Shown here in pieces: positions 1 through 9,056 of a stretch of DNA of 64,000 nucleotides. The translations under genes were made by a program, and so were the position numbers. The notes under the pieces were generated by a model. The model saw only the letters and a list, made by a program, of their open reading frames with translations. It did not search any database and was not told the DNA's origin. The DNA comes from a virus, in the IMG/VR virus record IMGVR_UViG_3300024262_000020, positions 1 to 64,000 of that record; one strand, 5' to 3'. Position 1 is the first letter of the stretch. Every line of letters starts with the position of its first letter.

Positions 1-227
1 TGTTTAAAGAATATTTAGATCCAAGAACGGTATTATCTGATAATATTAGTGGTTTTAAAACTTTTATAAATCGTAAAGAAATTAAGATAACAAATGATAA
101 TGTAGAAGATGTGACTACCGTTGAATATCGTTTATATAAGGATTCTAAGTTTTTCGGTAGATTGAGAGATGTGATAGGTGATTATGAATCGAAGGAACTT
201 ATAAATCGTTGGTTAGAACTTCTATAA
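1..227 (+). CDS. Hypothetical protein, cut by the window edge
   Basis: The open frame is read from base 3 and ends at TAA 225-227, ending RWLELL. The first two bases are TG followed by TTT AAA, so the start ATG may lie just one base outside the window, giving about 75 residues beginning MFKEYLDPRTV. I do not recognise the family. The product is small, charged and without membrane segments. It is followed by a 67-base gap before the glycosyltransferase block. Confidence 0.5.
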   Translation, partial: FKEYLDPRTVLSDNISGFKTFINRKEIKITNDNVEDVTTVEYRLYKDSKFFGRLRDVIGDYESKELINRWLELL

Positions 228-294
228 AATAAAACAACATTTCATAAACATTTTTACTTATTTAGAATAAAACTAAATAAATTAATGTGTATGA

Positions 295-1101
295 ATGAAC
301 ATAATAATATTTAGTAAAGATAGAGCAAATCAGTTAGAATTATTTCTTAGATCCCTAAAGAAACATTTTAAAGAATTTAATGATTTAAATTTTAACATTT
401 TATATACATATTCAAATGATAAATTTAAACAAGGATATGATAAATTGTGTGCAATTCACAATGATCCAAATCTAATTTATATTAAGGAAACGAAGAGATT
501 TAAAGAGCATGTTTTAGAATTGTTAGATGAAGAAGAATTACATACTGTGTTTTTTGTTGATGATATGATATTTAAAAATGATTTTACATTAAAATCTAAA
601 CAATATCAACTTTTTACACTTAATAATGATATTTTGACATTATCGTTAAGATTACACAAAAATTTATCATATTGTTATCCTGCACGGATACATATGAAAC
701 CTCCCATTTTTGATTCAAATATGACTTTTCGTTGGAGAGGTCAATCAGGTGATTATGGATATCCAATGTCTCTTGATGGTCATTTTTTCCGTACTAAAGA
801 TATTTTACCCTTTTTTAAAGGATTACAATATAATAATCCTAATAGTTTAGAAAGTGTTATAGCCGCATATCCATTGAATCGTCCTCAAATGATTTGTTTT
901 GAAGAGTCTGTAGTATTGACAATTCCCGTTAACAAAGTTCAAAATTTTAATCAAAATGTACATGGTAACATATCTGCGGAATTTCTAAATGATAAATTCC
1001 TAAACAACTATATTATCGACTTAGAACCATATGAAGGTTTTAAAAATATTTCTTGTCACCAAGAAATGGAAATGAATTATATTAAATATGAGAAAGATTA
1101 A
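295..1101 (+). CDS. Putative GT-A type glycosyltransferase
   Basis: The 268-residue protein opens with a short beta-strand and SKDRA (residues 6-10), as in GT-A transferases that act on nucleotide sugars. A hydrophobic strand ending FFVDD (86-90) sits where the metal-binding DxD-like motif is expected. No signal peptide or membrane segment is seen. It is the first gene of the long carbohydrate block and overlaps the next gene by 14 bases, suggesting translational coupling. Family assignment (GT2-like) is inferred from these two motifs and the neighbours; donor and acceptor cannot be told. Confidence 0.5.
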   Translation: MNIIIFSKDRANQLELFLRSLKKHFKEFNDLNFNILYTYSNDKFKQGYDKLCAIHNDPNLIYIKETKRFKEHVLELLDEEELHTVFFVDDMIFKNDFTLKSKQYQLFTLNNDILTLSLRLHKNLSYCYPARIHMKPPIFDSNMTFRWRGQSGDYGYPMSLDGHFFRTKDILPFFKGLQYNNPNSLESVIAAYPLNRPQMICFEESVVLTIPVNKVQNFNQNVHGNISAEFLNDKFLNNYIIDLEPYEGFKNISCHQEMEMNYIKYEKD

Positions 1102-1891
1102 AATAGTAGATAACATGTTTTCACATGCAAAGTATAGTACTGATTATCAGGAATCTAAAAATATTATTTGGGATAGAGGTGTGGTATCATCAAAAAGTGA
1201 GTTGGTGTTTTATACGGATTTTTCTTTACAAAATGTTACACCAAGAATAAAGACAAAGGTTGCTTGGCTATTAGAATCTCCAGATATTACACCACAAGCG
1301 TATAATTGGATATCTGATAATAATAAGCAATTTGACTATGTGTTAACTCATCAAAAAGATTTATTAGATAGAGGTGAAAATTTTGTTTTTTCACCAACAG
1401 GTGGATGTTGGATAAAGCCAGAAGATCAAAAAGTATATAAAAAAAGTAAATTAATTTCTATAATTGCATCAGCTAAACAAATGACTCACGGTCAAAGATT
1501 GAGACATTTAATTGTTGGAAAATATAGAAATAAGATGGATGTGTATGGTAGGGGTTATAGTCCAGTAGATTATAAATTAGATGCCTTAAAAGATTATATG
1601 TTCTCTGTAACTATTGAAAATACAAATAAGGATTATTATTTTAGTGAAAAATTGATTGATTGTTTTATGACAGGAACTGTTCCAATATATTTTGGTCCAC
1701 CATCAATTGGTAAATTTTTTAATGAGAAAGGTATGATATTATTTGAAGATGATTTTGATATAAGTAGTATTACAAAAGATATATATAATGAAAAATTGTC
1801 TTACATTAACGAGAATTTTGAGAAAGCAAAAGATTATATAATTGCTGAGGATTTTATTTATAAAAATTTAATAGAAAAGTATAGATTATGA
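1088..1891 (+). CDS. GT10-family (alpha-1,3-fucosyltransferase-like) glycosyltransferase
   Basis: The C-terminal half carries the GT10 signature: a strand with FSVTIENT (172-179), then SEKLIDCFMTGTVPIYFGPP (186-205). This is the donor-binding region that holds GDP-fucose in the family. Length is 267 residues, shorter than eukaryotic members and typical of bacterial or phage ones. GDP-mannose 4,6-dehydratase, the first enzyme to GDP-fucose, is encoded at 17995-18999, which fits the donor. A second GT10 gene lies at 5205-6077. It overlaps the next gene by four bases (ATGA). Confidence 0.75.
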   Translation: MRKIKIVDNMFSHAKYSTDYQESKNIIWDRGVVSSKSELVFYTDFSLQNVTPRIKTKVAWLLESPDITPQAYNWISDNNKQFDYVLTHQKDLLDRGENFVFSPTGGCWIKPEDQKVYKKSKLISIIASAKQMTHGQRLRHLIVGKYRNKMDVYGRGYSPVDYKLDALKDYMFSVTIENTNKDYYFSEKLIDCFMTGTVPIYFGPPSIGKFFNEKGMILFEDDFDISSITKDIYNEKLSYINENFEKAKDYIIAEDFIYKNLIEKYRL

Positions 1892-2658
1892 GTGAATTTA
1901 AGAAATTAATGGTAAATGATATTAATAATGATGTTGAATGGAAAAATGCGGAAATAAATTTCAATAATCATTATTTAAAATCTAATAGAGAAGGAAATAA
2001 TATTCCTAAGATAATTCATCAAATTTGGTTGGGTGGTAAATTTCCTGATAAATATCAGGAGTTAACAAACACTTGGTTACAAAAAAATCCTGATTGGACA
2101 TGGCGATTGTGGACAGATGATGATGTTGAAAATTTTGGAATTAAAAACGTTAAACAATTTAATGATGCACCAAATTTAGGTATGAAATCTGATATTTTTA
2201 GATATGAGATATTATATAAATATGGTGGTTTATATATTGATACAGATTTTGAATGTATAAAATCATTTGATGATTTAACATATTTGGATTTTTTTACTGG
2301 TACTGGTCATTTAGGTGAACCTGAAATGTTTAATGGATTGATTGGTTGTCGACCAGAGCATAATATAATGAAGGCTCTAATAGATGGTATTTCAAAAATT
2401 GATACAAATATTAAAGATTTTAATAAAATTATGTATGCTACAGGACCTAAATATCTTTCAAAGATATTTTTTGATTATATTCAAAAAAATAAAGATGAAA
2501 AAATCGTACTATTTCCAACAAAATTTTTCTATTCTTTACCTGCTGTGATGAGATTTGCTGTTAGAAATGATATTAATGTAAGAAAAGATTTGGTTAATAA
2601 ACATTTAACACAAGAATCATATTGTGTGCATTTGTGGTACACAAGTTGGCAAAAATAA
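1888..2658 (+). CDS. GT32-family glycosyltransferase (DXD sugar transferase)
   Basis: The protein shows the Och1/capsular-sugar-transferase pattern: IPKIIHQIWLG at 39-49, the loop LGMKSDIFRYEILYKYGG around 97-114, and YIDTDFE at 116-122 containing the DxD metal and nucleotide-sugar site. Members transfer hexoses onto glycans or lipids. Length (256) is normal for bacterial GT32 proteins. It begins on the ATGA overlap with the GT10 gene and is followed after nine bases by an exostosin-like transferase, so the run probably acts on one glycan in sequence. Confidence 0.8.
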   Translation: MSEFKKLMVNDINNDVEWKNAEINFNNHYLKSNREGNNIPKIIHQIWLGGKFPDKYQELTNTWLQKNPDWTWRLWTDDDVENFGIKNVKQFNDAPNLGMKSDIFRYEILYKYGGLYIDTDFECIKSFDDLTYLDFFTGTGHLGEPEMFNGLIGCRPEHNIMKALIDGISKIDTNIKDFNKIMYATGPKYLSKIFFDYIQKNKDEKIVLFPTKFFYSLPAVMRFAVRNDINVRKDLVNKHLTQESYCVHLWYTSWQK

Positions 2659-2667
2659 ACTAGAACA

Positions 2668-3504
2668 ATGATAGATTTTATTACAGGAGAAAGGTTTTAT
2701 GATGTGGCAGATTTTATATATTCATCTAATAATATAGAGCATGGTCACGAAGATTATAATAAATTAAAAAATACATTTGATGTTGATAAGTTGCAAGATG
2801 TAAATATTGTTTATTTACACACAATGTATAAAGATCAGTTTTTTAGAAAAATAAGTAAACTAGATAACAAGTTTATTATTATAACACATAATAGTGATTT
2901 AAATATTGATGACATTAGTAATCTTCCTAAAAATGTTATAAGATGGTATGCTCAAAACGTAAATATAGTTGATGATAGAATTGAATCAATTCCTATAGGT
3001 TTAGAAAATGAGAAGTGGTTTAGCTATCTTAAAAAGAAACAAAATATTGAATTAAAACTTAAAGAAGAAAAGAATTTTAAAAATTTATTATATATCAACC
3101 ATAATATTAATACCAATAAAGAAGAACGAACCTTACCTTATAAATTATTATCAGGTAAACCATGGACAACTGCACAAATGGGTGTTAATGGTCAGCAATT
3201 TTTTATGTATCTTGATAACATATATAATCACAAATTTGTGATTTCACCAAGAGGAAACGGTATCGATACACATCGAAAATGGGAGGCACTTTATTTAAAT
3301 ACAATACCAATAGAAAAACGAAGTATTAATAATTCATTCTATAAAGATTTACCTATCTGTTTTGTTAATAATTGGAGTGATATTACAGAACAATTTTTAA
3401 ATATTGAGTATGAACGAATAACTAATACTGAATGGAATTTAGATAAATTAAAAATGAGTTATTGGAAAGAAAAAATATTAAATTTTAAAGATGAAAATAA
3501 ATAA
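2668..3504 (+). CDS. Exostosin/GT47-like glycosyltransferase
   Basis: The 278-residue protein contains FVISPRGNGIDTHRKWEAL (190-208) followed by NTIPI. This is the nucleotide-sugar-binding region of exostosin-like GT-B enzymes, in which the R and E of this stretch contact the donor. The N-terminal half has no recognisable motif. It overlaps the following GT25 gene by 14 bases. The specific sugar is unknown. Confidence 0.6.
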   Translation: MIDFITGERFYDVADFIYSSNNIEHGHEDYNKLKNTFDVDKLQDVNIVYLHTMYKDQFFRKISKLDNKFIIITHNSDLNIDDISNLPKNVIRWYAQNVNIVDDRIESIPIGLENEKWFSYLKKKQNIELKLKEEKNFKNLLYINHNINTNKEERTLPYKLLSGKPWTTAQMGVNGQQFFMYLDNIYNHKFVISPRGNGIDTHRKWEALYLNTIPIEKRSINNSFYKDLPICFVNNWSDITEQFLNIEYERITNTEWNLDKLKMSYWKEKILNFKDENK

Positions 3505-4183
3505 TGTAGATAAAATATTTGTTATCCATCATAAACCTTTGGTCGATAGAAAATTAAGATTGCAATATATTTTCGATCAATTAGATTTAGATGTCGAATG
3601 GGTTGAGAAATATTTACCTGAAGATATTAATTATGAAGAAGAAGTAGGTAATCCAATTATTGAAAAGGGACCTGAATTTGCCATACAACAGAATAAATAT
3701 GTTTATTATGAAAATGTTGGTAAAAAGATTACGATGTCTGAATTGTCACTTTATTTGAAGCATAAAGAGTGTTTATTAGAACAAATAAAACATAATTATG
3801 AGAATATTATTGTTTTTGAAGATGATGTTAATTTGGATTTAAATCTTGTTAATTATCTTAATAATAATATGGATGAGTTTCACAAAAATGTTGAGAATAA
3901 TGATGCAAATTTTCTTATGTTAGGTACTGCATTTGGATTTAGACCAGTTAGTTATAATGGAAAATTCATACATTATAATGAAAATCAACTTACAAGGTGT
4001 GCTCACGCATATGTTGTAAATATTAATTGTGCTCATAAAATAGTGGATAGATTATATCCAATCAATTTACCTTGGGATTTTAAATTAAATGAAATAATGA
4101 TTTTGGATAAATTGAATGTATATTGGTCTGAACCAGGATTAACTCAATTTTCATTAACTCAAGGTACTACTGTTAAAAAATAA
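3491..4183 (+). CDS. GT25-family glycosyltransferase (LPS-type)
   Basis: The protein begins with a strand ending IFVIHHKPLVDRK (9-21), the start of the GT25 fold. It has MSELSLYLKHKECL (82-95), the family acceptor/donor helix, and IIVFEDDVNLD (106-116) with the acidic metal-binding cluster. GT25 enzymes add galactose or related sugars to LPS cores and capsules. Length is 230 residues. It sits between the exostosin-like gene and a small NTF2-like gene. Confidence 0.75.
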   Translation: MKINNVDKIFVIHHKPLVDRKLRLQYIFDQLDLDVEWVEKYLPEDINYEEEVGNPIIEKGPEFAIQQNKYVYYENVGKKITMSELSLYLKHKECLLEQIKHNYENIIVFEDDVNLDLNLVNYLNNNMDEFHKNVENNDANFLMLGTAFGFRPVSYNGKFIHYNENQLTRCAHAYVVNINCAHKIVDRLYPINLPWDFKLNEIMILDKLNVYWSEPGLTQFSLTQGTTVKK

Positions 4184-4192
4184 TTTTTAGAT

Positions 4193-4516
4193 ATGAATTT
4201 AAAAAACAAATGCTTAGAATATTTTAATTTGTTTTCTGATAAAGACTTAAATGCTATTGTTGGTATGTTTGATACCAAAATATCATTAATAGATTGGAAT
4301 GTTAAAGTAGAAGGACTGAAAAATGTTGAAAGTGCAATTGATGATATTTTCAATAGTGTTGAGGGTATAACTATTGTGCCTAAATCCTTTTATCAAGAAG
4401 GTGATACTGTTTGTTGTCAGATAGATATTTTTGTTGATGGTGATGTCATTGACGTTATTGATATTATAACATTTAATGATGGTAAAATTCAAAATATAAA
4501 AGCATATAAATGTTAG
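4193..4516 (+). CDS. NTF2/SnoaL-like small protein
   Basis: The 107-residue protein has the helix-then-curved-sheet pattern of the NTF2-like fold: an N-terminal helix ending FSDKDLNAIVGMFD, a W-containing strand, then alternating strands ending IITFNDGKIQNIKAYK. Such domains occur beside sugar-modifying enzymes as small enzymes or binding modules. It is the only gene in the window that ends in TAG (4514-4516), and the TAG lies inside the next gene's start. If TAG is suppressed, translation would add about nine residues before a TGA. Confidence 0.55.
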   Translation: MNLKNKCLEYFNLFSDKDLNAIVGMFDTKISLIDWNVKVEGLKNVESAIDDIFNSVEGITIVPKSFYQEGDTVCCQIDIFVDGDVIDVIDIITFNDGKIQNIKAYKC

Positions 4517-5196
4517 ATAAAAAAATTGCATTATGTCTGAAGGGTGTTCATTATATACCTAATAGAATAGATTTTAAAAATTCAAATATTAAGGATACTA
4601 TAATTTATGGTAATAATGTTGATGTGTTTATTTATAGTTATGATACTGATAGACGTGAGGAACTTATAAGTTTTTATAATCCAAAAGAATATCACTTTGT
4701 TGATAATACTCCGATTTTCAAAGAGTTTGTTGACACTAAGAATAATAGACAGGTTGGAAATTTAAAAACTACTAATGGTGTGTTAAAGATGATAGATCCA
4801 GATAAGTATGATTTTGTTGTTTTGACGAGATTTGACATAATATTTAAAAAACGTATATTTGATTTTAATGTTGATTTAGACAAAATAAACATTTGTTTCA
4901 AAGATATAAAAACTGAATGGGATAGTTTTATGAAGGTTGGTGATAATCTATTTATAATACCAACAAAAATGTTAAATTTCTTCATACAAAGTATTGATGA
5001 ATTGATTGTAGGATCTCAAAATTTAAATGAAAAAATATGGGGCAAATCTGTTTTACATTGTATTTTAATGAAATTAACAAATTATATAACCATTGATGAT
5101 ATCAATTTTATGGTTGATGGGTATTTTTCTTCAAATACTCGGCATTTTGAAAATCCGATATTCACATTAACTGGTGATAGAATATTAGAAAAATAA
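4510..5196 (+). CDS. Hypothetical glycan-cluster protein, possibly glycosyltransferase-like
   Basis: This 228-residue protein starts inside the stop region of the previous gene. A hydrophobic strand FVVLTRFDIIFK near residues 100-110 has the D-x-x look of GT-A metal sites, with LTRFD as seen in uncharacterised capsular-cluster proteins. No family can be named firmly. Its position within an unbroken series of transferases suggests a role on the same glycan. Confidence 0.4.
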   Translation: MLDKKIALCLKGVHYIPNRIDFKNSNIKDTIIYGNNVDVFIYSYDTDRREELISFYNPKEYHFVDNTPIFKEFVDTKNNRQVGNLKTTNGVLKMIDPDKYDFVVLTRFDIIFKKRIFDFNVDLDKINICFKDIKTEWDSFMKVGDNLFIIPTKMLNFFIQSIDELIVGSQNLNEKIWGKSVLHCILMKLTNYITIDDINFMVDGYFSSNTRHFENPIFTLTGDRILEK

Positions 5197-5204
5197 AAAT
5201 TATT

Positions 5205-6077
5205 ATGAAGTTTAAAGTTGTTAGTAATTATAATTCAGATATAAACATGTTCAAAATTACTAAGGATATTTGGTATGATTTTTCTGATGTTGAACTTACA
5301 TATGTAAATGATTATGATGTGTTGATAATATTTAATAAATATAATTCAACATTAATAAAACCTAATACAAAGGTTTTTGGATTTATACAGGAACCATCTT
5401 GGTCAGGGTTTTATGATAAAAATCTACCTAAATATTGTGATTATGTTTTTTATCATAAACCTGAAAATTTTCAAGAAAAAAATGTTATTTTTTCTCCTTC
5501 TGTTATGTTGCATCATTTATGGGATAAACCTCAAAAAGGTGAAATACAATGGAAAGAAAATAATACACAAAATATAATCAATTCTAATTTTGAAAAAACA
5601 AGAAAATTATCTATCATAATATCAAATAGAGAGGGTGAAGAACAATATATTCCTAGACAGAATTTGGTTAAAAGAATGCTCAATAGTGATATTGATTTTG
5701 ATATGTATGGATTGGGATGGAATACAAGAGGTTGGGATTTAAAAGATCCTAGGTACAAAGGTTATTTATCAAATAAATTAGATGGGTTATCTAAGTATGA
5801 GTATTCAATTTGTATGGAAAATACAAGAGAGAATGGTTATATAACTGAAAAATTTAATGATGCTATATTAAGTGGAACTATACCATTATATTATGGTGCA
5901 CCAGATGTAGATAAACATTATCCAAACAGTTCAGAATTTTTGGATATTAATAGTGAGAATGTTATACAAGTTTTGAAAGATATATTAAATAGTGATAAAA
6001 AATATGATATTCGAAGTTCAAAGGAAAAATATCTAATTGATTATAATCCTTTTAATATAATTAAAAAATATGTATGA
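5205..6077 (+). CDS. Second GT10-family (fucosyltransferase-like) glycosyltransferase
   Basis: The GT10 donor-site signature is clear: YSICMENTRENGYITEKFND (200-219) followed by ILSGTIPLYYGAPD (221-234). The N-terminal half has the first Rossmann-like domain, with FGFIQEPSW at 59-67 similar in place to the LLESP segment of the other GT10 protein here. The protein is 290 residues with no membrane anchor. The two GT10 genes are divergent enough that they probably make different linkages. It overlaps the next gene by four bases. Confidence 0.75.
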   Translation: MKFKVVSNYNSDINMFKITKDIWYDFSDVELTYVNDYDVLIIFNKYNSTLIKPNTKVFGFIQEPSWSGFYDKNLPKYCDYVFYHKPENFQEKNVIFSPSVMLHHLWDKPQKGEIQWKENNTQNIINSNFEKTRKLSIIISNREGEEQYIPRQNLVKRMLNSDIDFDMYGLGWNTRGWDLKDPRYKGYLSNKLDGLSKYEYSICMENTRENGYITEKFNDAILSGTIPLYYGAPDVDKHYPNSSEFLDINSENVIQVLKDILNSDKKYDIRSSKEKYLIDYNPFNIIKKYV

Positions 6078-6988
6078 TAGATAAAATAGGAAATAGTTAC
6101 ATTTTTTATAATAAGAATCATGATATAAGTATTAGAGAATATTACTTATATAATGTGAATTTGATTAAGAACGTATTAAAAGAATTAGATTGCTCAATTA
6201 ATATTGTATTAGGTGGTTATCATACAAATTTTAATAACAATAATAAAACATACCGAATTGATATACAATTTGAACATACTCTTGTTAAAGAGGGTGGTAG
6301 AAGTGTTACAGACATTATTCGTGGTGATATTTTTGTACCTAATTCTGATGATAAATATTTAATAAGAATTGATAAATATGATTATTATAGATCATTAGAT
6401 TTGGTGATAGAATATAGCGAACCAAATATTAAAAATATAAGTACATCACCACAATTTGAACAATACATTGAGAACGTTATTTATATTGCACCTTTCATAT
6501 ATAAGCCTGAATTTCCTGAAAATAGACAAAATGATAGTATAACATTAATCGGTGATATAAATCAAGAACGAAGAAAGATGTTTCTTAATAATATTAAGAA
6601 TACTGATTTGAATTTCAAAAATATACGAGACGTTTTTGATAAAACCGAATTACAAAAAATCTATCAGAATACTAAAGTTCTAATAAATATTCATCAAACT
6701 GATCATCATCACACCTTTGAGGAATTGAGAGTTTTACCTGCTTTACTTTGTGGAACGATTATACTAAGTGAAGATGTACCATTGAAAGAACATATTCCAT
6801 ATTCCGAATTTATTGTGTGGTCAGACTATAGTGGTATAATATATAATTTAAGAAAAATTATCAATAATTATGATGAGTATTTTAATGTGTTTAAAAAGAG
6901 TGAAACTTTTGATAAATTTTTAAAGATAGAGCAAGATAATTACGATAATATGAAAAAAGCAATTACTAAATTATGGAAAAAACATTAA
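6074..6988 (+). CDS. GT-B type glycosyltransferase-like protein
   Basis: The C-terminal half resembles a group 1 GT-B donor domain: a strand SITLIGDINQERR, then KVLINIHQTDHHHTFEELRV and PALLCGTIILSEDVP. There the EE pair and the GT(I/P) turn occupy the positions of the EPxG region. The N-terminal half is poorly conserved. The 304-residue length fits a small GT-B enzyme. It overlaps the following methyltransferase gene by 16 bases. Substrate unknown. Confidence 0.5.
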   Translation: MIDKIGNSYIFYNKNHDISIREYYLYNVNLIKNVLKELDCSINIVLGGYHTNFNNNNKTYRIDIQFEHTLVKEGGRSVTDIIRGDIFVPNSDDKYLIRIDKYDYYRSLDLVIEYSEPNIKNISTSPQFEQYIENVIYIAPFIYKPEFPENRQNDSITLIGDINQERRKMFLNNIKNTDLNFKNIRDVFDKTELQKIYQNTKVLINIHQTDHHHTFEELRVLPALLCGTIILSEDVPLKEHIPYSEFIVWSDYSGIIYNLRKIINNYDEYFNVFKKSETFDKFLKIEQDNYDNMKKAITKLWKKH

Positions 6989-7584
6989 CAGAAATATTTA
7001 ATGAAGAAGGTGGAGACAAAGGGAATTATTTTTGTCACGTTGGAACAGATGTCAATATTTCTCACAATTATACAGCAGTTTATGAGAAATATTTTGAGCC
7101 TTATAGAAAAGAAGAATTAAATTTTTTAGAAATAGGTATTTGGTGTGAATATTTTCCTGGCGCATCTATACGAGCATGGAATAGATATTTTGAAAATTGT
7201 AATTATTTTGGAATTGATATTGTAGATTGTACAAATCAAAATACAGATAAAATAACCAATTTCGTTGTTGACCAGAAGAATGAACAACAATTACAAGAAT
7301 TAATAACAAAAATACCTAAATTAAAATTTATTATTGATGATGGTTGCCATCAAGAAGATGCAATAATAAAATCCCTTGGAAATTTATTTCCACATTTAGA
7401 AAGTGGTGGGATTTATTTCATTGAAGATTTACATGTTGTAAATAAAACTGATTTATATAAATTAGTTAATAAGAGATTTGAGAGTAGATATTTGAGTCAA
7501 GATAAAATAGATTATATAAATAATAATATAGATGTGTGTGTTTTTGAAAGTAATGATAAAATGTGCATTATAAAAAAGAAGTAA
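6973..7584 (+). CDS. Class I SAM-dependent methyltransferase (MycE/CmcI-like)
   Basis: The 203-residue protein has the SAM-binding motif NFLEIGIWC (about 49-57), the acidic strand end YFGIDIVD, and FIIDDGCHQEDA, the DDG/DGxH-type metal or substrate loop seen in sugar O-methyltransferases of the MycE/CmcI group. A later SGGIYFIEDLH strand completes the fold. It probably O-methylates a sugar of the glycan made by the neighbouring enzymes. The acceptor is inferred from context only. Confidence 0.65.
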   Translation: MEKTLTEIFNEEGGDKGNYFCHVGTDVNISHNYTAVYEKYFEPYRKEELNFLEIGIWCEYFPGASIRAWNRYFENCNYFGIDIVDCTNQNTDKITNFVVDQKNEQQLQELITKIPKLKFIIDDGCHQEDAIIKSLGNLFPHLESGGIYFIEDLHVVNKTDLYKLVNKRFESRYLSQDKIDYINNNIDVCVFESNDKMCIIKKK

Positions 7585-7588
7585 AATT

Positions 7589-8332
7589 ATGAAAATAGCA
7601 TTTGTGATCACAAATAAATATTTCAGAGGAAAACCAAATACAATAACATATTATGTGAGTAATATAAGAAAATTGTATGGTGATGATGCGACTATCATAA
7701 TTGTGGATAATAATTCAACATATTTGTCTGATATTGACGAGGAATTAAAGAAACATGGTTCTATCATTATAACTAATGATATTGAATCAAAATTTGAATT
7801 AGGTGGTTATCAAGTTGGTTGTAGATATCTGATTGAAAATAATCTGGTAGATAAACACGATTATTATGTGTTCACACAAGATACTATGGTAATTAAGAAT
7901 AAATATGATTTTGATGAGTTGAAGAAAAAGAATGTTAAGGCTTGTACTATTTTTACTTATAGACAAGATATTACTGAATGGAAAGTTCATTTAAGAATAT
8001 TTAATCAAGTTTTGGATAATTTGGAGTTAAATAATAGAATCAATGAAACAACTTTTTGTTGGGCAAATAGTTTTATTGTTGGATCAGAAAAGATTGGACA
8101 ATTATATGGGTATCTTCAGAAAATAGTTATGAGAACCAAGGATGATAGTCAAACAGCCGAAAGATTTTTAGCAAGAATCCTTTTTGAATTGAATGAACAT
8201 AAAAATTATGATATTGATGGTGATATAAGACAACAGAAATATGATTGTCATTCTGTAAACATTTATGATGATTGTGAACATTATTTTGTGAAAAGAATAA
8301 GAAATACGAATGAGCAAACCAGAGATAAATAA
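7589..8332 (+). CDS. Putative GT-A glycosyltransferase
   Basis: The 247-residue protein starts with a nucleotide-binding strand and has ATIIIVDNNSTY (34-45), the GT2-style VDNxS motif. YYVFTQDTMVI lies where the metal-binding strand is expected, although D is not doubled. Its last 23 bases overlap the next gene. It is likely a GT2-like enzyme adding one residue to the glycan. Confidence 0.5.
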   Translation: MKIAFVITNKYFRGKPNTITYYVSNIRKLYGDDATIIIVDNNSTYLSDIDEELKKHGSIIITNDIESKFELGGYQVGCRYLIENNLVDKHDYYVFTQDTMVIKNKYDFDELKKKNVKACTIFTYRQDITEWKVHLRIFNQVLDNLELNNRINETTFCWANSFIVGSEKIGQLYGYLQKIVMRTKDDSQTAERFLARILFELNEHKNYDIDGDIRQQKYDCHSVNIYDDCEHYFVKRIRNTNEQTRDK

Positions 8333-9056
8333 ATATAATATTGGAATAACTACATATAGTTTTAGGTTTGATAAATTTTTGGTGCCTTTGATAAAAAGTA
8401 TTAAAGAATTTAAACCTGACTCAAATATTATTTTGGCTATAAACGGTAACTATAATGTAGATTTTGATGAAAATTATAGAAGTAGAATTTTGGAATTTAT
8501 ATCTAAGTATTCAAATATTTATCCTATTATGTTTATGGAATTTCGTTCTTTATCAAAATTGTGGAACTCAATTTTAGTCAATTCTGACACTAATCTAAAT
8601 CTTATTTTAAATGATGATATTACATTAACTTCCGATTTTTGGAAATTTATTGATAAAAATACTAATATTGGTTCATTTAAAATGAATTCTTGGAGTGCAG
8701 TATTTTTAGATAGAAACGAAGTTGAAACTGTTGGATGGTTTGATGAAAGATTTTTGGGTATTGGTGAAGAAGATGGTGATTTTGAGTTTAGATATATGAA
8801 ACATTACAAACGTAAATTTGAAAATATTTACGCACCTGGTTTTGAAAATCATATAGATCCTGAAAATATCTTAATTGGTTCTAAAAAAGTTAATTCAAAA
8901 TACAGCAGATTTAATTATGAGTTCTGTTGTAAGAAATATGATATTCCTATTGGTGAAGATGGTGGACCAACATATAGAAAGTTGGACACTAAATTACCAT
9001 TAGAAAAATTATATCCAGTTGAAAGATTCTACTGGGAAAATAAAAATAATTTGTAA
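8310..9056 (+). CDS. GT2-like glycosyltransferase
   Basis: LILNDDITLT (about 94-103) provides the DD metal motif, and VGWFDERFLGIGEEDGDFEF (about 138-157) matches the ED acceptor-site motif found C-terminal to the DxD in GT2/GT27-type enzymes. The protein has 248 residues. It ends directly before the trifunctional fusion gene at 9057. Confidence 0.65.
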   Translation: MSKPEINKYNIGITTYSFRFDKFLVPLIKSIKEFKPDSNIILAINGNYNVDFDENYRSRILEFISKYSNIYPIMFMEFRSLSKLWNSILVNSDTNLNLILNDDITLTSDFWKFIDKNTNIGSFKMNSWSAVFLDRNEVETVGWFDERFLGIGEEDGDFEFRYMKHYKRKFENIYAPGFENHIDPENILIGSKKVNSKYSRFNYEFCCKKYDIPIGEDGGPTYRKLDTKLPLEKLYPVERFYWENKNNL

